From positions 1 through 64,000 of the forward strand of contig JAFDZW010000007.1 in assembly GCA_018266755.1 (NCBI GenBank): DNA of 64,000 nt, given 5' to 3'. Positions 43,467 through 52,091 of this stretch are shown piece after piece (the stretch's first letter is position 1; the number at the start of each line of letters is the position of its first letter). The position numbers were made by a program, and so were the translations under genes. Below the pieces are notes generated by a model that saw nothing but the letters and a program-made list of their open reading frames with translations, made no database searches and was not told the origin of the DNA. This stretch comes from Bacteroidota bacterium. GTDB taxonomy: Bacteria > Bacteroidota > Ignavibacteria > Palsa-1295.

Positions 43467-44160
43467 AGTTCAGATCGAACAGTAACAGATGCGAGTCCTC
43501 GTTCGCCGTGATCGAGAGGTTGCTGACACTATCAATGCCTGCCCCATCGCCGGTCGTAAGCGTCTGTCCGTCAATACTGACCGAACCCGCGATCACCTGC
43601 AGCCACGCGCCGCGGTTCGCTCCGAGTTCATGACTCAGCGACATACCCTTGCTTGGCATTGACGCATAGACCCTCGCATCTTGCCCGATCGTGACCGAGC
43701 CATCGGCGCCGTCGGGACTGGCGATCAGTCGCAGCCTATCCTTCTTGTCTGCGTCAGTGAACTGCTTCTGCTCGTAGCTCGGCGTCGAGTCTTTGTACTT
43801 CGGGAATATCCAGATCTGATAGAGATACAGCTCGTCCTCGAAGGGATTCACTTCGGAGTGGAACACGCCCGTGCCGGCCGTCATGCGCTGCACATCACCC
43901 GCACGGATAATGCCGGTATTGCCCATGCTGTCTTGGTGGTGCACGCCGCCGGAAAGGACATACGTGATGATCTCCATGTCGCGGTGCGGGTGCATGCCGA
44001 AGCCCTGCCCTGCGGCGATGCGGTCTTCGTTCATCACGCGCAGCGTGCGAAAGTGCACCCAGCTCGGGTCGTGGTAATCAGCAAAGGAAAACGTGTGATG
44101 AGTGTCGAGCCATCCCCATTGTACATGTCCGCGATCGGCGGAGCGTCTGACGGTAAGCAT
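43465..44160 (-). CDS. Pirin-like bicupin (YhhW/quercetinase type)
   Basis: The 231-aa protein has the pirin N-terminal cupin with metal-ligand pattern HPHRD (about 57-61), GGVHHQDSMG and the downstream FHSE. It also has the short C-terminal cupin typical of YhhW-like pirins. Members bind Fe(II) or other divalent metals, and some have quercetin 2,3-dioxygenase activity in vitro; the physiological role is unclear. It is cytoplasmic and stands alone between two palindromic repeats. Confidence 0.93.
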   Translation of the reverse strand: MLTVRRSADRGHVQWGWLDTHHTFSFADYHDPSWVHFRTLRVMNEDRIAAGQGFGMHPHRDMEIITYVLSGGVHHQDSMGNTGIIRAGDVQRMTAGTGVFHSEVNPFEDELYLYQIWIFPKYKDSTPSYEQKQFTDADKKDRLRLIASPDGADGSVTIGQDARVYASMPSKGMSLSHELGANRGAWLQVIAGSVSIDGQTLTTGDGAGIDSVSNLSITANEDSHLLLFDLN

Positions 44161-44270
44161 ACGTATCGGTAGGTTTGTTAATGAAGGCTAATACGGATTC
44201 GGGAGGTGATTGTTCCCAGGGGCTGTCTGAACTCGGATTCGTCGGATTCTGGGATTCGTCGGATGAAGCT

Positions 44271-44376
44271 GTCATTCTGAGCAAAGCGAAGAATCCCTTC
44301 GTAACGACCTGACTCTTCGGGCCTTCACGAAGGGATTCTTCACTTCGGTCGCTACGCGGCCTCCGTTCAGAATGAC
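44271..44376. repeat. REP-like palindromic repeat, copy C (complete)
   Basis: It runs from GTCATTCTGAGC to TCAGAATGAC with inner GAATCCCTTCGT / ACGAAGGGATTC arms and is almost identical to copy B, including the CCTGACTCTTC centre. It lies upstream of pirin, so copies B and C bracket that gene. Confidence 0.85.
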
Positions 44377-44465
44377 AGCGAGATTTCAGGAGACTCCTCC
44401 CTTCGGTCGGAATGGCTTTCCTAATCCACTGAATCCCTGAATCCGACGAATCCAAATTCAGACAA

Positions 44466-44556
44466 AAAAAGAAGCCTGTGGAGGTCACTCTTTCGAGCAT
44501 TACTCAACACAGGCTATCCGCGTTGTTCATATCAATAATGATTGTGGTTTACGCGG
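44466..44556 (-). ncRNA. Candidate structured minus-strand RNA ending in a terminator
   Basis: Read on the minus strand, CCGCGT...ACGCGG forms a first stem (44551-44556 with 44518-44523). A second stem AGCCTGTG/CACAGGCT (44508-44515 with 44473-44480) encloses GAG-taatg-CTC-GAAA-GAG-tgac-CTC, a GNRA-capped helix with an internal loop. Seven T residues follow directly after TTC. No gene on that strand ends here, so either a small RNA is made or an unannotated short transcript ends here. It does not match tRNA, SRP RNA or other families I can recall. The gap 44161-44617 otherwise holds copy C and no gene. Confidence 0.4.
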
Positions 44557-44617
44557 TACACAAATAAGAACTTCGCACCATCGGAATTGTTACACCTTGC
44601 CTATGTACTTTTCGCAC

Positions 44618-45430
44618 ATGACCAAGGCTATACGAGTGCTCGTGGTGCTACTCCCGATAGCACTGCTGACAAGCTGTTCGAAGAAGGAGGCAGAACCGCC
44701 AAGGACAGAGACTTCCGCGCCGAAGCAGGCTTCGACGCCGACGTATTCCTACGAAATTGTCGCCACCTATCCCCACGATACAAAAGCTTTCACGGAGGGA
44801 CTTCAATATTATAACGGGGAGCTATATGAAAGCACCGGCATCAACGGTCATTCGTCGCTGCGTCGCGTCGAGCTCAAGAGCGGGAAGGTTCTGCAGAGCA
44901 TAGATCTTCCTAATCAATACTTCGGCGAAGGAATCGTGATCGTTGGGTCAAAGCTCTATCAACTGACGTATACGTCGCAGATCGGCTTCGTCTATGACCT
45001 CAAGACCTTCAAACAAATCTCGACATGGAGTTACAACGGCGAAGGCTGGGCGCTGACGACCGACGGCACGAGCCTCATCATGTCGAACGGCACCGACAAG
45101 CTGCAATTCCTCGATCCGAACACGCTCTCGGTCACGCGGACTGTGAGCGTGCAGGAGTCGGGCATGCCGCTGACGTATGTCAACGAGCTTGAATACATCA
45201 AAGGCGAGGTGTGGGCGAACATCTGGCAGACGAATCGCATCGTTCGCATCGATCCGGCCACCGGCGATGTGAAGGGATGGATCGATCTGAGCGGACTGCT
45301 TTCGCCGGCTGAAGCACAGGGCGTTGACGTACTCAACGGCATTGCCTACGACGCCGAGCACGACCGCATCTTCGTCACCGGCAAGAACTGGCCCAAGCTC
45401 TTCGAGATCAAGATCAAATCTATCAGTTGA
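44618..45430 (+). CDS. Glutaminyl-peptide cyclotransferase lipoprotein
   Basis: A lipoprotein signal (TKAIRVLVVLLPIALLTSC) precedes a five-bladed beta-propeller typical of plant/bacterial-type glutamine cyclotransferases. Landmarks are YPHDTKAFTEGLQYYNGELY, ESTGINGHSSLRR, GEGWALTTDG, YVNELEYIKGEVWANIWQT and NGIAYDAEHDRIFVTGKNWP. The enzyme converts N-terminal Gln of proteins to pyroglutamate, useful for exported proteins whose signal-cut N-terminus is Gln; many T9SS and Sec cargos in this window have Gln just after the cut. The ATG at 44618 is preferred; 44603 is possible. Confidence 0.92.
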   Translation: MTKAIRVLVVLLPIALLTSCSKKEAEPPRTETSAPKQASTPTYSYEIVATYPHDTKAFTEGLQYYNGELYESTGINGHSSLRRVELKSGKVLQSIDLPNQYFGEGIVIVGSKLYQLTYTSQIGFVYDLKTFKQISTWSYNGEGWALTTDGTSLIMSNGTDKLQFLDPNTLSVTRTVSVQESGMPLTYVNELEYIKGEVWANIWQTNRIVRIDPATGDVKGWIDLSGLLSPAEAQGVDVLNGIAYDAEHDRIFVTGKNWPKLFEIKIKSIS

Positions 45431-45433
45431 TGC

Positions 45434-45538
45434 GAATCTCTCTGTGAACCTCTGTGCATCCTCTGTGTACCTCTGCGGTTAGAACAGGATCTTAACCACA
45501 GAGGTACACAGAGGGCACACAGAGTAACACAGAGGGTA
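45434..45538. repeat. Inverted repeat of CTCTGTG units
   Basis: A 22-bp arm (45460-45481, containing CCTCTGTGTACCTCTG) is matched at 21 of 22 positions by its inverse (45493-45514) across an 11-nt loop. Further ACACAGAG units flank it. It fills the gap between the cyclotransferase and prmA and is of dispersed-repeat type. Confidence 0.8.
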
Positions 45539-45556
45539 AGCCCGGAGCACTGAGTT

Positions 45557-46432
45557 ATGCAGGATACAGAATTTCTCTCGTTAGTATTTAGTGTACCGCT
45601 CGAGTTCGAGGATGCACTGCAAGGGTATTTTCTCGTCAACCACGAACCGCAAGGCTTCGAGGAGGCCGCGAACGGCACATTCCTCGTTCATATCCTCAAA
45701 GCGGAATGGACACCGGAAGCAGAAGCGTCCTTCGATGAGTTCGTCAAGTCCCTCGGCACGAACGATGTGAAGCTCGAAGAGATCAAGACATACCAGAACA
45801 AAGATTGGAACGAGCAATGGGAAGCAGGCATAGAACCGCTTCGCATCTCTGACGATCTGGTGATCGCGCCAAGCTGGCGCCTCACCGAAGCCGCAGCCAT
45901 GGGAGCAACGCATCTGATCAAGATCGATCCGAAAATGAGCTTCGGCACCGGTCATCACGAGACGACACGGCTGTGCCTGCGCATGATCGAGCACCTCGAT
46001 TGCAGAGGCAAGCGAGTGATGGACCTGGGCTCCGGCACCGGCATCCTCGCGATGTACACCATGATGCGCGGCGCTACCCACGCCGTCGCGATCGATACCG
46101 ATGAGTGGGCGTTCAGCAACGCAAAGGAGAATTGCGAACGCAACGGGTTCTCATCGGAGACGATCGATCTGAGACTTGGCGATCTTGCTTCCACGACCAA
46201 GCCGGATGAGAAGTTCGATCTGATCATCGCGAACATTCACCGCAATGTCCTGCTTGTGATCGCCGACCAGATCGCGGCGCATCAATCGCCAGGCGGTGCG
46301 CTCGTGCTCTCGGGCATCCTCGAGTACGATGCCGATGAGATCATGACGCCCTACATTGCAGCCGGCTATGCGTTCATCGATCGGGCGCAGGAGAACGAGT
46401 GGGTGTGCCTTCGATTCGCATATACGAAGTAG
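45557..46432 (+). CDS. prmA: Ribosomal protein L11 methyltransferase
   Basis: An N-terminal substrate-recognition domain (about 1-95) is linked to a class I SAM methyltransferase domain. Family motifs are DPKMSFGTGHHETTRLCL, VMDLGSGTGILAM (SAM loop), AIDTDEWAFSNAKENCERNG and the catalytic-region IIANIHRNVLL, where N-I-H stands in place of the more usual N-I-L/N-P. The length of 291 aa is typical. It trimethylates ribosomal protein L11. Its stop codon overlaps the GTG of the next gene (TAGTG). Confidence 0.95.
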   Translation: MQDTEFLSLVFSVPLEFEDALQGYFLVNHEPQGFEEAANGTFLVHILKAEWTPEAEASFDEFVKSLGTNDVKLEEIKTYQNKDWNEQWEAGIEPLRISDDLVIAPSWRLTEAAAMGATHLIKIDPKMSFGTGHHETTRLCLRMIEHLDCRGKRVMDLGSGTGILAMYTMMRGATHAVAIDTDEWAFSNAKENCERNGFSSETIDLRLGDLASTTKPDEKFDLIIANIHRNVLLVIADQIAAHQSPGGALVLSGILEYDADEIMTPYIAAGYAFIDRAQENEWVCLRFAYTK

Positions 46433-47334
46433 TGCGAGTCGCCGTCATCGATATTGGGACGAACACCGTCCTCATGACCATCGCCGACGCAGCGAGCGGC
46501 GCCATCCTCCGTGACGAACACGCGATCGCACGTTTGGGTGAAGGCGTTGACAAGACCCGCCGTATCTCGGACGAAGCATACAAGCGATTCGCCGAGATCA
46601 TGCGTCGCTACCGCGGTATCATCGACGAGCTCGCAGTTGAACGCGTCGTCCCGTTCGCGACAAGCGCAATGCGTGATGCAACGAATCGAGATGAGGTCAT
46701 CACACGCACAGCGCGAGAGCTTGGCTACAACATCGAGCTGCTTAGCGGCGCCGAGGAAGCACGCTGGAGCTTTGTGGGTTCTCTCTATGGCATCGACAAG
46801 CTTGAGGGGGTCGTCGCAACGATCGACATCGGCGGCGGGAGTACGGAGGTTTCTGTGGGTCACGGACAGACGTTCGATCGCGGCACGAGCATTGACATCG
46901 GCGCAGTCCGCATCAAAGAACGCTTCTTTCATCCGATGAACGATTCGAATGCAGATGCTGCGCGCGCATTCATCCGCGAACAACTTCTCGCCGCAACATC
47001 ATCGATCGAATCGCCGTCGGATCTGATCGCCGTTGCCGGCACACCGACATCACTCGCGGCAATGAAGCACAAGCTGGCATCTTTCGATGCTTCGATCGTC
47101 GATGGCACTGTACTCACACACGAAGAGGTAGTGACGCTGACGCACGAGATCCTCCACATCTCAAGCGAAGAACTCACGCGCCGCTACCCTGCTGTCCTCG
47201 CCTCGCGAGCAGATATTCTTCCGGCGGGAGCGCTGATCCTTGAGGAGGCGATGAAGGCGTTGAATGTTTCAAGTGTCCGAGTGAGCACGAAGGGTTTGAG
47301 GTATGGGGTGCTGGTGAGAGAGTTGGATCGATAG
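46432..47334 (+). CDS. Ppx/GppA exopolyphosphatase-family phosphatase
   Basis: The GTG at 46432, overlapping the prmA stop by one base, gives MRVAVIDIGTNTVLMTIADA, the ASKHA phosphate-1 loop directly at the N-terminus; an upstream in-frame start would extend into prmA. Other motifs are VPFATSAMRDATNRDEV, LSGAEEARWSF and TIDIGGGSTEVSVG (phosphate-2). The 300-aa length corresponds to the short, two-domain form without the C-terminal HD-like part. It hydrolyses polyphosphate and/or pppGpp. The overlap implies translational coupling. Confidence 0.93.
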   Translation: MRVAVIDIGTNTVLMTIADAASGAILRDEHAIARLGEGVDKTRRISDEAYKRFAEIMRRYRGIIDELAVERVVPFATSAMRDATNRDEVITRTARELGYNIELLSGAEEARWSFVGSLYGIDKLEGVVATIDIGGGSTEVSVGHGQTFDRGTSIDIGAVRIKERFFHPMNDSNADAARAFIREQLLAATSSIESPSDLIAVAGTPTSLAAMKHKLASFDASIVDGTVLTHEEVVTLTHEILHISSEELTRRYPAVLASRADILPAGALILEEAMKALNVSSVRVSTKGLRYGVLVRELDR

Positions 47335-47388
47335 ACTGCCGAGACGGAAGAATCCAGTCACCTGCTTGGATATTTGAGTATGCCTGTA

Positions 47389-47415
47389 GGGATTCTTCGC
47401 TTCGCTCAGAATGAC
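47389..47415. repeat. REP-like palindromic repeat, half copy D
   Basis: Only the right half of the family is clear, GGGATTCTTCGC to CTCAGAATGACG. A GAAGAATCC match at about 47347 may be the eroded left half. It lies behind the Ppx/GppA gene. Confidence 0.6.
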
Positions 47416-47478
47416 GTGAGGGGTATTGCCCCTCCCACAAAAACCCATATCTTTTCCTCACGAGGACCGGTAATGTCG

Positions 47479-47486
47479 TAATTTTG
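47479..47486 (+). promoter_or_regulatory. Candidate -7 element (TAATTTTG) for purD
   Basis: The octamer equals the one upstream of the cbb3 operon and sits 31 nt ahead of the purD ATG, against 32 nt there. The repeat of both sequence and spacing before two unrelated genes supports a real promoter element. Confidence 0.55.
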
Positions 47487-47517
47487 TACTTTCAGCTTCG
47501 CCTATACCCTCGACCTA

Positions 47518-48834
47518 ATGCGGATTCTTGTACTTGGCTCCGGCGCCCGCGAGCATGTGATCTGTTGGAAGCTCAAGCAGTCGCCTGTCGTCTCGAAGAT
47601 CTTTTGTGCACCCGGCAACGCCGGCATTTCGCAAGCGGCTGAGCTCGTGCCGGATGTAGTGCCGACCGATGTGAAGTCCGTCGTCGGCTTCGCGATGCGC
47701 GAGCGGATCGATCTGGTCGTCGTCGGCCCGGAAGCGCCGCTGGCCGCAGGTGTGGTAGACGCGCTTGAGCAGGAGCGCATTCCGGTCTTCGGCCCGCAAC
47801 GCTCGGCCGCGGCACTCGAGTACTCGAAGGCGTTCTCCAAAGAGTTCATGCATCGGCACAATGTGCCGACCGCGCGGTATGCCGTCTTCACGGCGAGCGA
47901 ACAGCTCGAAGCCCGCGCCTTTCTGCGTCATCTCAACTATCCTGCTGTCGTCAAGGCCGACGGACTCGCGGCCGGTAAGGGTGTGATCATCGTCGAAACA
48001 GAGGCCGAGGCGCTCATGACGATGGACGATATCTTCGGCCGTCGAATCTTCGGCGAAGCCGGGACGCGGATCGTCATCGAAGAATTCATGGAAGGCGAAG
48101 AAGCAAGCGTCTTCGTGATGACCGACGGCACGGACTACGACGTCCTCGCCCCGGCACAAGATCACAAGCGCATCCTCGACGGCGACCGAGGCAAGAACAC
48201 CGGCGGCATGGGCGCCTACGCACCGGCGCCGGTAGTGACGCCCGAGGTCATGCAGCAGGTCCGCTCCGAGATCATCGAGCCGATGCTGCGCGGACTTCGC
48301 GAAGAGAATCGTACGTACAAAGGCGTGCTCTATGTCGGTCTGATGATCCGCGGCAACCGCGCGCGTGTCGTCGAGTTCAATGTTCGCTTCGGCGACCCGG
48401 AAGCGCAAGTTGTCATTCCATTGATGCAGGGCGACTTCGCAGAGATCCTGCTTGCCTGCGCGACGGGCAAGCTCAAGGAGCATCTACCGCTGAAGTCGTT
48501 CGATGCATGCGCGGTTACGATCGTGATGGCGTCGCAAGGATACCCGGATTCATACGAGACGGGCAAGGTCATCGAAGGACTCGATCACTTCACGCAACAG
48601 CGCGAGATCGACTCGGGCGTCGCCGTCTTCCACGCTGCGACCAAATTTGACGAACACGGCGCCGTGCTTACTTCCGGCGGCCGCGTGCTATCGGTCACGG
48701 CCGTCGGCTACGGCGACGAGCTCAAGCAAACGATCACTACAGCCTACAATGCCGTACACGAGATCTCGTTCGACGGCGCATACTACCGGAGCGATATCGG
48801 TCACAAGGCGCTCAAGTCGGTCCCGGCGGCGTAA
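47518..48834 (+). CDS. purD: Phosphoribosylamine-glycine ligase
   Basis: The 438-aa ATP-grasp enzyme opens MRILVLGSGAREHVICWKL and shows VVGPEAPLAAGVVD, VVKADGLAAGKGVIIV, the metal/ATP segment DHKRILDGDRGKNTGGMGAY and FNVRFGDPEAQVV. It catalyses the second step of purine synthesis, joining glycine to phosphoribosylamine in the cytoplasm. It is complete and of normal length. A palindromic repeat follows 8 nt behind the stop. Confidence 0.98.
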   Translation: MRILVLGSGAREHVICWKLKQSPVVSKIFCAPGNAGISQAAELVPDVVPTDVKSVVGFAMRERIDLVVVGPEAPLAAGVVDALEQERIPVFGPQRSAAALEYSKAFSKEFMHRHNVPTARYAVFTASEQLEARAFLRHLNYPAVVKADGLAAGKGVIIVETEAEALMTMDDIFGRRIFGEAGTRIVIEEFMEGEEASVFVMTDGTDYDVLAPAQDHKRILDGDRGKNTGGMGAYAPAPVVTPEVMQQVRSEIIEPMLRGLREENRTYKGVLYVGLMIRGNRARVVEFNVRFGDPEAQVVIPLMQGDFAEILLACATGKLKEHLPLKSFDACAVTIVMASQGYPDSYETGKVIEGLDHFTQQREIDSGVAVFHAATKFDEHGAVLTSGGRVLSVTAVGYGDELKQTITTAYNAVHEISFDGAYYRSDIGHKALKSVPAA

Positions 48835-48841
48835 CAACAAT

Positions 48842-48947
48842 GTCATTCTGAACTGAGGCTGCGAAGCGGCCGTAGTGAAGAATCCCTTTCGTTTGGCCTG
48901 AATCGTCAGGCAAACCGAAAGGGATTCTTCGCGTTGCTCTGAATGAC
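48842..48947. repeat. REP-like palindromic repeat, copy E (complete)
   Basis: The ends GTCATTCTGA and TCTGAATGAC enclose GAATCCCTTTCGTTTGG and CCGAAAGGGATTC arms around a GCCTGAATCGTCAGGC-type centre. It lies between the convergent purD and M16 genes, another convergent junction carrying a copy. Confidence 0.85.
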
Positions 48948-49024
48948 GTGTAAAGCAGAACGAGTAACGAATAGGGCCTCGCCCCACTCGTTACTCGTTA
49001 CTTTAGACTCGTTACTACTTCAGA

Positions 49025-51961
49025 TCAATATCCGAAGATATCCTCCAGCTTCAACTCCGTGACCGGTCCCCACTTCTCGAGCGTCTTGAAGTCAACCTTG
49101 TCGCGCTTGCCGAGCACCATGATGGTGTAGTGGTGATCTTTGATATTTTGCTTCTGGAAGTCTGAGATCTTCGAGAAGTCCATCGTCGGGACGGCATTAT
49201 ACACATCCTGACGCAGATCGTGATCGAGCCCGCGCTTGACAGCACTCTCATAGTTGAAGAGAATGCCTTCGCGCGTGATGCGCTCTGTCGAGATCGTGTT
49301 GCGGATCGCATCTTTCGCCTGCTCGAAGAGCTTGTCGGTCTTCGGCATGTTGTTGAAGAGATCGAACATGGCGTCCATCGTCTCGGGCAGTTTGTCCGCC
49401 TGCGTGCCGACATACGCGTAGAAGTAGTTCGGCTTGTCCTTCTTCGCCGGCGTCTGGTAGTTCGACCACACGGCATACGCAAGCGCTTTCGACTCGCGAA
49501 TGTTCTGGAACACGACACTCGACATGCCGCCGCCGAAGTATTCGTTATACAGACTCTGCACCGGGACCTTCGCCGGATCGTAGGTGTAGGATTTCGACAG
49601 GAAGACAACTTCCGCCTGCTGCATATCGAAGTCAACGAAGTACACCTTGTTCTGGTCGGTTGCCTGGTACTGATAATCAGCCGCAACGGGCGCCGCCTTC
49701 AGCGACGAAGGCGTCTTGTGCATCTTCTGCAGCATCGCCGTCACGTCATCGAGCTTCTGCGGTCCGTAGTAGAGCACGCGGTGCTTGTAGGTCGGGATAG
49801 AGGTGATCTTCGCGACCAGCTCCTGCGGCGTCAGCGCCTTGAGCTCTGCTTCGGAAAGGATGTTTGTGAACGGATTGTACTTGCCGTACTTGCCGAAATT
49901 ACCCATTGCCTGACGCAAGATCACGTCCTTATCCTGTTTCGCATCGGCGCGGCTCTTGAGTGTACGGGCGACGAGTTTCTGCAGCGCTTCGCCATCCGGC
50001 TTCGGAGCGGCGAGCAACTCTTCGAGCAGCTTCACTCCTTCACCGAAGCTCTTCTGCAAGCCGGTCAGCGACACATAGATCTGATCATCGGCCGTCGAGA
50101 CGTTGAGGCTCAGGCCAAGCGCATAGAGCTTCTTCTTGAGCTCTTCGGCGCTCATGGTGTTCGTGCCGAGGTAATTCAGATAGTCGGTCGCAAACGCAAG
50201 CTTTTTATCTTCATGTGCACCGAAGTCGAGCAGGTAGTACATTGAGAAGAGTTGATTCTCGTCGTTGTGCAGGTAGTGTACCGGCACGCCGCTCGGCAAA
50301 TCGCGGAATTGGATATCCTTCTTGTAGTCGATGAACTTCGGGGAGATCTTGTCAGCCGGCGTATTGAGAATATGTGTGAGGAACGGCGACTCCGCTTCGC
50401 GATTGACCGGTACCGCCGTGATCGACGGCTTCTCTACCTTCGGCGAGTTGCGCTGCCCTACGCGCTTGTACACGACGACATAATTATTGCCGTAGTACTT
50501 CTTCGCGACCGCCATAATCTCCTGCTTCGTCACCTTCTGCATCTCGTCGATCTCGGCAACGATATTCTTCCAGTCGAGGTGGTGGATGAATGCCTCCATC
50601 ATCTCGTTGGTGCGCGTACCGTTCGACTGCGCGCCACGGATACGCTCGAGCTCCGCGTTGTTCACGACAGCTTTAATGAGGCCTTCGTCGAAGTCGCCCT
50701 TCTTAATCTTCTCGATCTCGCCGAGCATCAGGTTCTCGACGTCTTCGAGCTTCTGCCCTTCGAGCGGACTGCCCTGCATCATATGCATCGAGTAGTCCAT
50801 CTGCTGTAGCATCCACGTGCCCGCATTGAGCACCTTCTGGCTCTGGTTCAGATCAAGGTCGAACAGACCTGCCACGTTATTTGAAAGCATGCGGTCGATC
50901 ATCCGTAGCACGAGTGCGTCGTGCGTTGCCATGCCGGGCAAACGGAAACCGATGGCGACATTCTCGGGATCGGGTCCCATGACCTCGCGACGAATGGGTG
51001 AGGTGATCGGATCCTCCGGTGCAAATGTGAATGGCGGCACCGGCTTCGGTGTCAGGACGCTGAAATCCTTGTCGATCATCTCGATCGTCTTGTCCGGATC
51101 GAGATCGCCCGAGAGCACGACAGCCATATTATTCGGGATGTAGTACTTCGAGAAGTACTCCTCGATCTTCTTGATCGACGGATTCTTCAGATGCTCCACC
51201 GTACCGATCGTAGTTTGCGTACCGTACGTATGGTGCTTGAAGATCTCGCGCATCATCGTCTCGAACTGTTCTTCACCATCATTGTCGATATTGCGGTTCT
51301 TTTCTTCATAGACCGCTTCGAGTTCGGTATGGAATAAGCGAAGCACCGGATGGCGGAAACGCTCCGACTCGATCTCAAGCCACTTCGCAAGCTGGTTCGA
51401 CGGAATGTCGTTCACATAGACCGTCTGTTCGAGCCAGGTAAAGGCGTTCGTCCCCTTCGCACCGATCGCGCCAAGCATTTTATCATACTCGTTGGCGATA
51501 GCCCACTTCGCTGCAAGCCCGGATACCGAGTCGATCTCATGATACTTCTGCTTGCGCGCAGCCGGATCTGTCGTCTTGCGATAATCCTCAAAACGGTTCT
51601 CGATCTCATCGAGATACGGCTTTTCCTTCGAGTAATCCAGGGAGCCAAACTTGTCGGTACCCTTAAAGAGCAGGTGCTCGAGGTAATGAGCAAGGCCGGT
51701 CGCATCCGGCGGATCGTTCTTGGAGCCAGCCCGCACGGCGATCATCGTCTGGATACGGGGCTCATTCTTGTTCACGGACAAATAGACCGTCAACCCATTG
51801 GAAAGCGTATAGATACGCGCTCCGTACGGATCACCTTTAACGGTGGTATAGTTGTACTTCCCGTTCGCAGACGTATGTGTCTCGAGGGAATGTTCGTTCT
51901 TGGCGGAACCGGATGAAACAGCGAGTGCCGCGACAACCAGCGCAATGAAGAGTGTTCTCAT
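49025..51961 (-). CDS. M16-family zinc peptidase, two-repeat form (978 aa)
   Basis: The start MRTLFIALVVAALAVSSGSA gives a signal peptide, so the enzyme is periplasmic or exported. The inverted zinc motif HYLEH (H92-H96) is followed by the downstream Glu in ELEAVYEEKNR, as in pitrilysin-type peptidases. A second, inactive M16 repeat fills the C-terminal half (LLDFGAHEDKKLAFATDYLN and FGGGMSSVVFQNIRESKALA). Such proteins degrade peptides inside a closed chamber; the natural substrate is unknown. An upstream in-frame start at 52003 is less likely. Confidence 0.93.
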   Translation of the reverse strand: MRTLFIALVVAALAVSSGSAKNEHSLETHTSANGKYNYTTVKGDPYGARIYTLSNGLTVYLSVNKNEPRIQTMIAVRAGSKNDPPDATGLAHYLEHLLFKGTDKFGSLDYSKEKPYLDEIENRFEDYRKTTDPAARKQKYHEIDSVSGLAAKWAIANEYDKMLGAIGAKGTNAFTWLEQTVYVNDIPSNQLAKWLEIESERFRHPVLRLFHTELEAVYEEKNRNIDNDGEEQFETMMREIFKHHTYGTQTTIGTVEHLKNPSIKKIEEYFSKYYIPNNMAVVLSGDLDPDKTIEMIDKDFSVLTPKPVPPFTFAPEDPITSPIRREVMGPDPENVAIGFRLPGMATHDALVLRMIDRMLSNNVAGLFDLDLNQSQKVLNAGTWMLQQMDYSMHMMQGSPLEGQKLEDVENLMLGEIEKIKKGDFDEGLIKAVVNNAELERIRGAQSNGTRTNEMMEAFIHHLDWKNIVAEIDEMQKVTKQEIMAVAKKYYGNNYVVVYKRVGQRNSPKVEKPSITAVPVNREAESPFLTHILNTPADKISPKFIDYKKDIQFRDLPSGVPVHYLHNDENQLFSMYYLLDFGAHEDKKLAFATDYLNYLGTNTMSAEELKKKLYALGLSLNVSTADDQIYVSLTGLQKSFGEGVKLLEELLAAPKPDGEALQKLVARTLKSRADAKQDKDVILRQAMGNFGKYGKYNPFTNILSEAELKALTPQELVAKITSIPTYKHRVLYYGPQKLDDVTAMLQKMHKTPSSLKAAPVAADYQYQATDQNKVYFVDFDMQQAEVVFLSKSYTYDPAKVPVQSLYNEYFGGGMSSVVFQNIRESKALAYAVWSNYQTPAKKDKPNYFYAYVGTQADKLPETMDAMFDLFNNMPKTDKLFEQAKDAIRNTISTERITREGILFNYESAVKRGLDHDLRQDVYNAVPTMDFSKISDFQKQNIKDHHYTIMVLGKRDKVDFKTLEKWGPVTELKLEDIFGY

Positions 51962-52091
51962 GGTGTAGTGATCGATGAATGACGACACTGCGCTACGAGG
52001 CACAGGTCAGCATTGTTTCTTCAGCCATGGCGTGGGTGCCACACAGGAGAAGAACGGAAATTAGCGGTATGATAGGCTTCGCGGGAAACGA

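Noticed and set aside
44466-44556. SRP (4.5S) RNA
   Set aside because: A GNRA loop with an internal loop was suggestive, but the conserved domain IV loop sequences are absent.
43374-48947. Palindromic repeats as a CRISPR array
   Set aside because: The copies are kilobases apart with genes between them and have no regular spacers.
49220-50809. Long plus-strand frames opposite the M16 gene
   Set aside because: The translations are rich in Arg, Val, Leu and His repeats with no motifs, while the minus strand encodes a complete peptidase with HxxEH.
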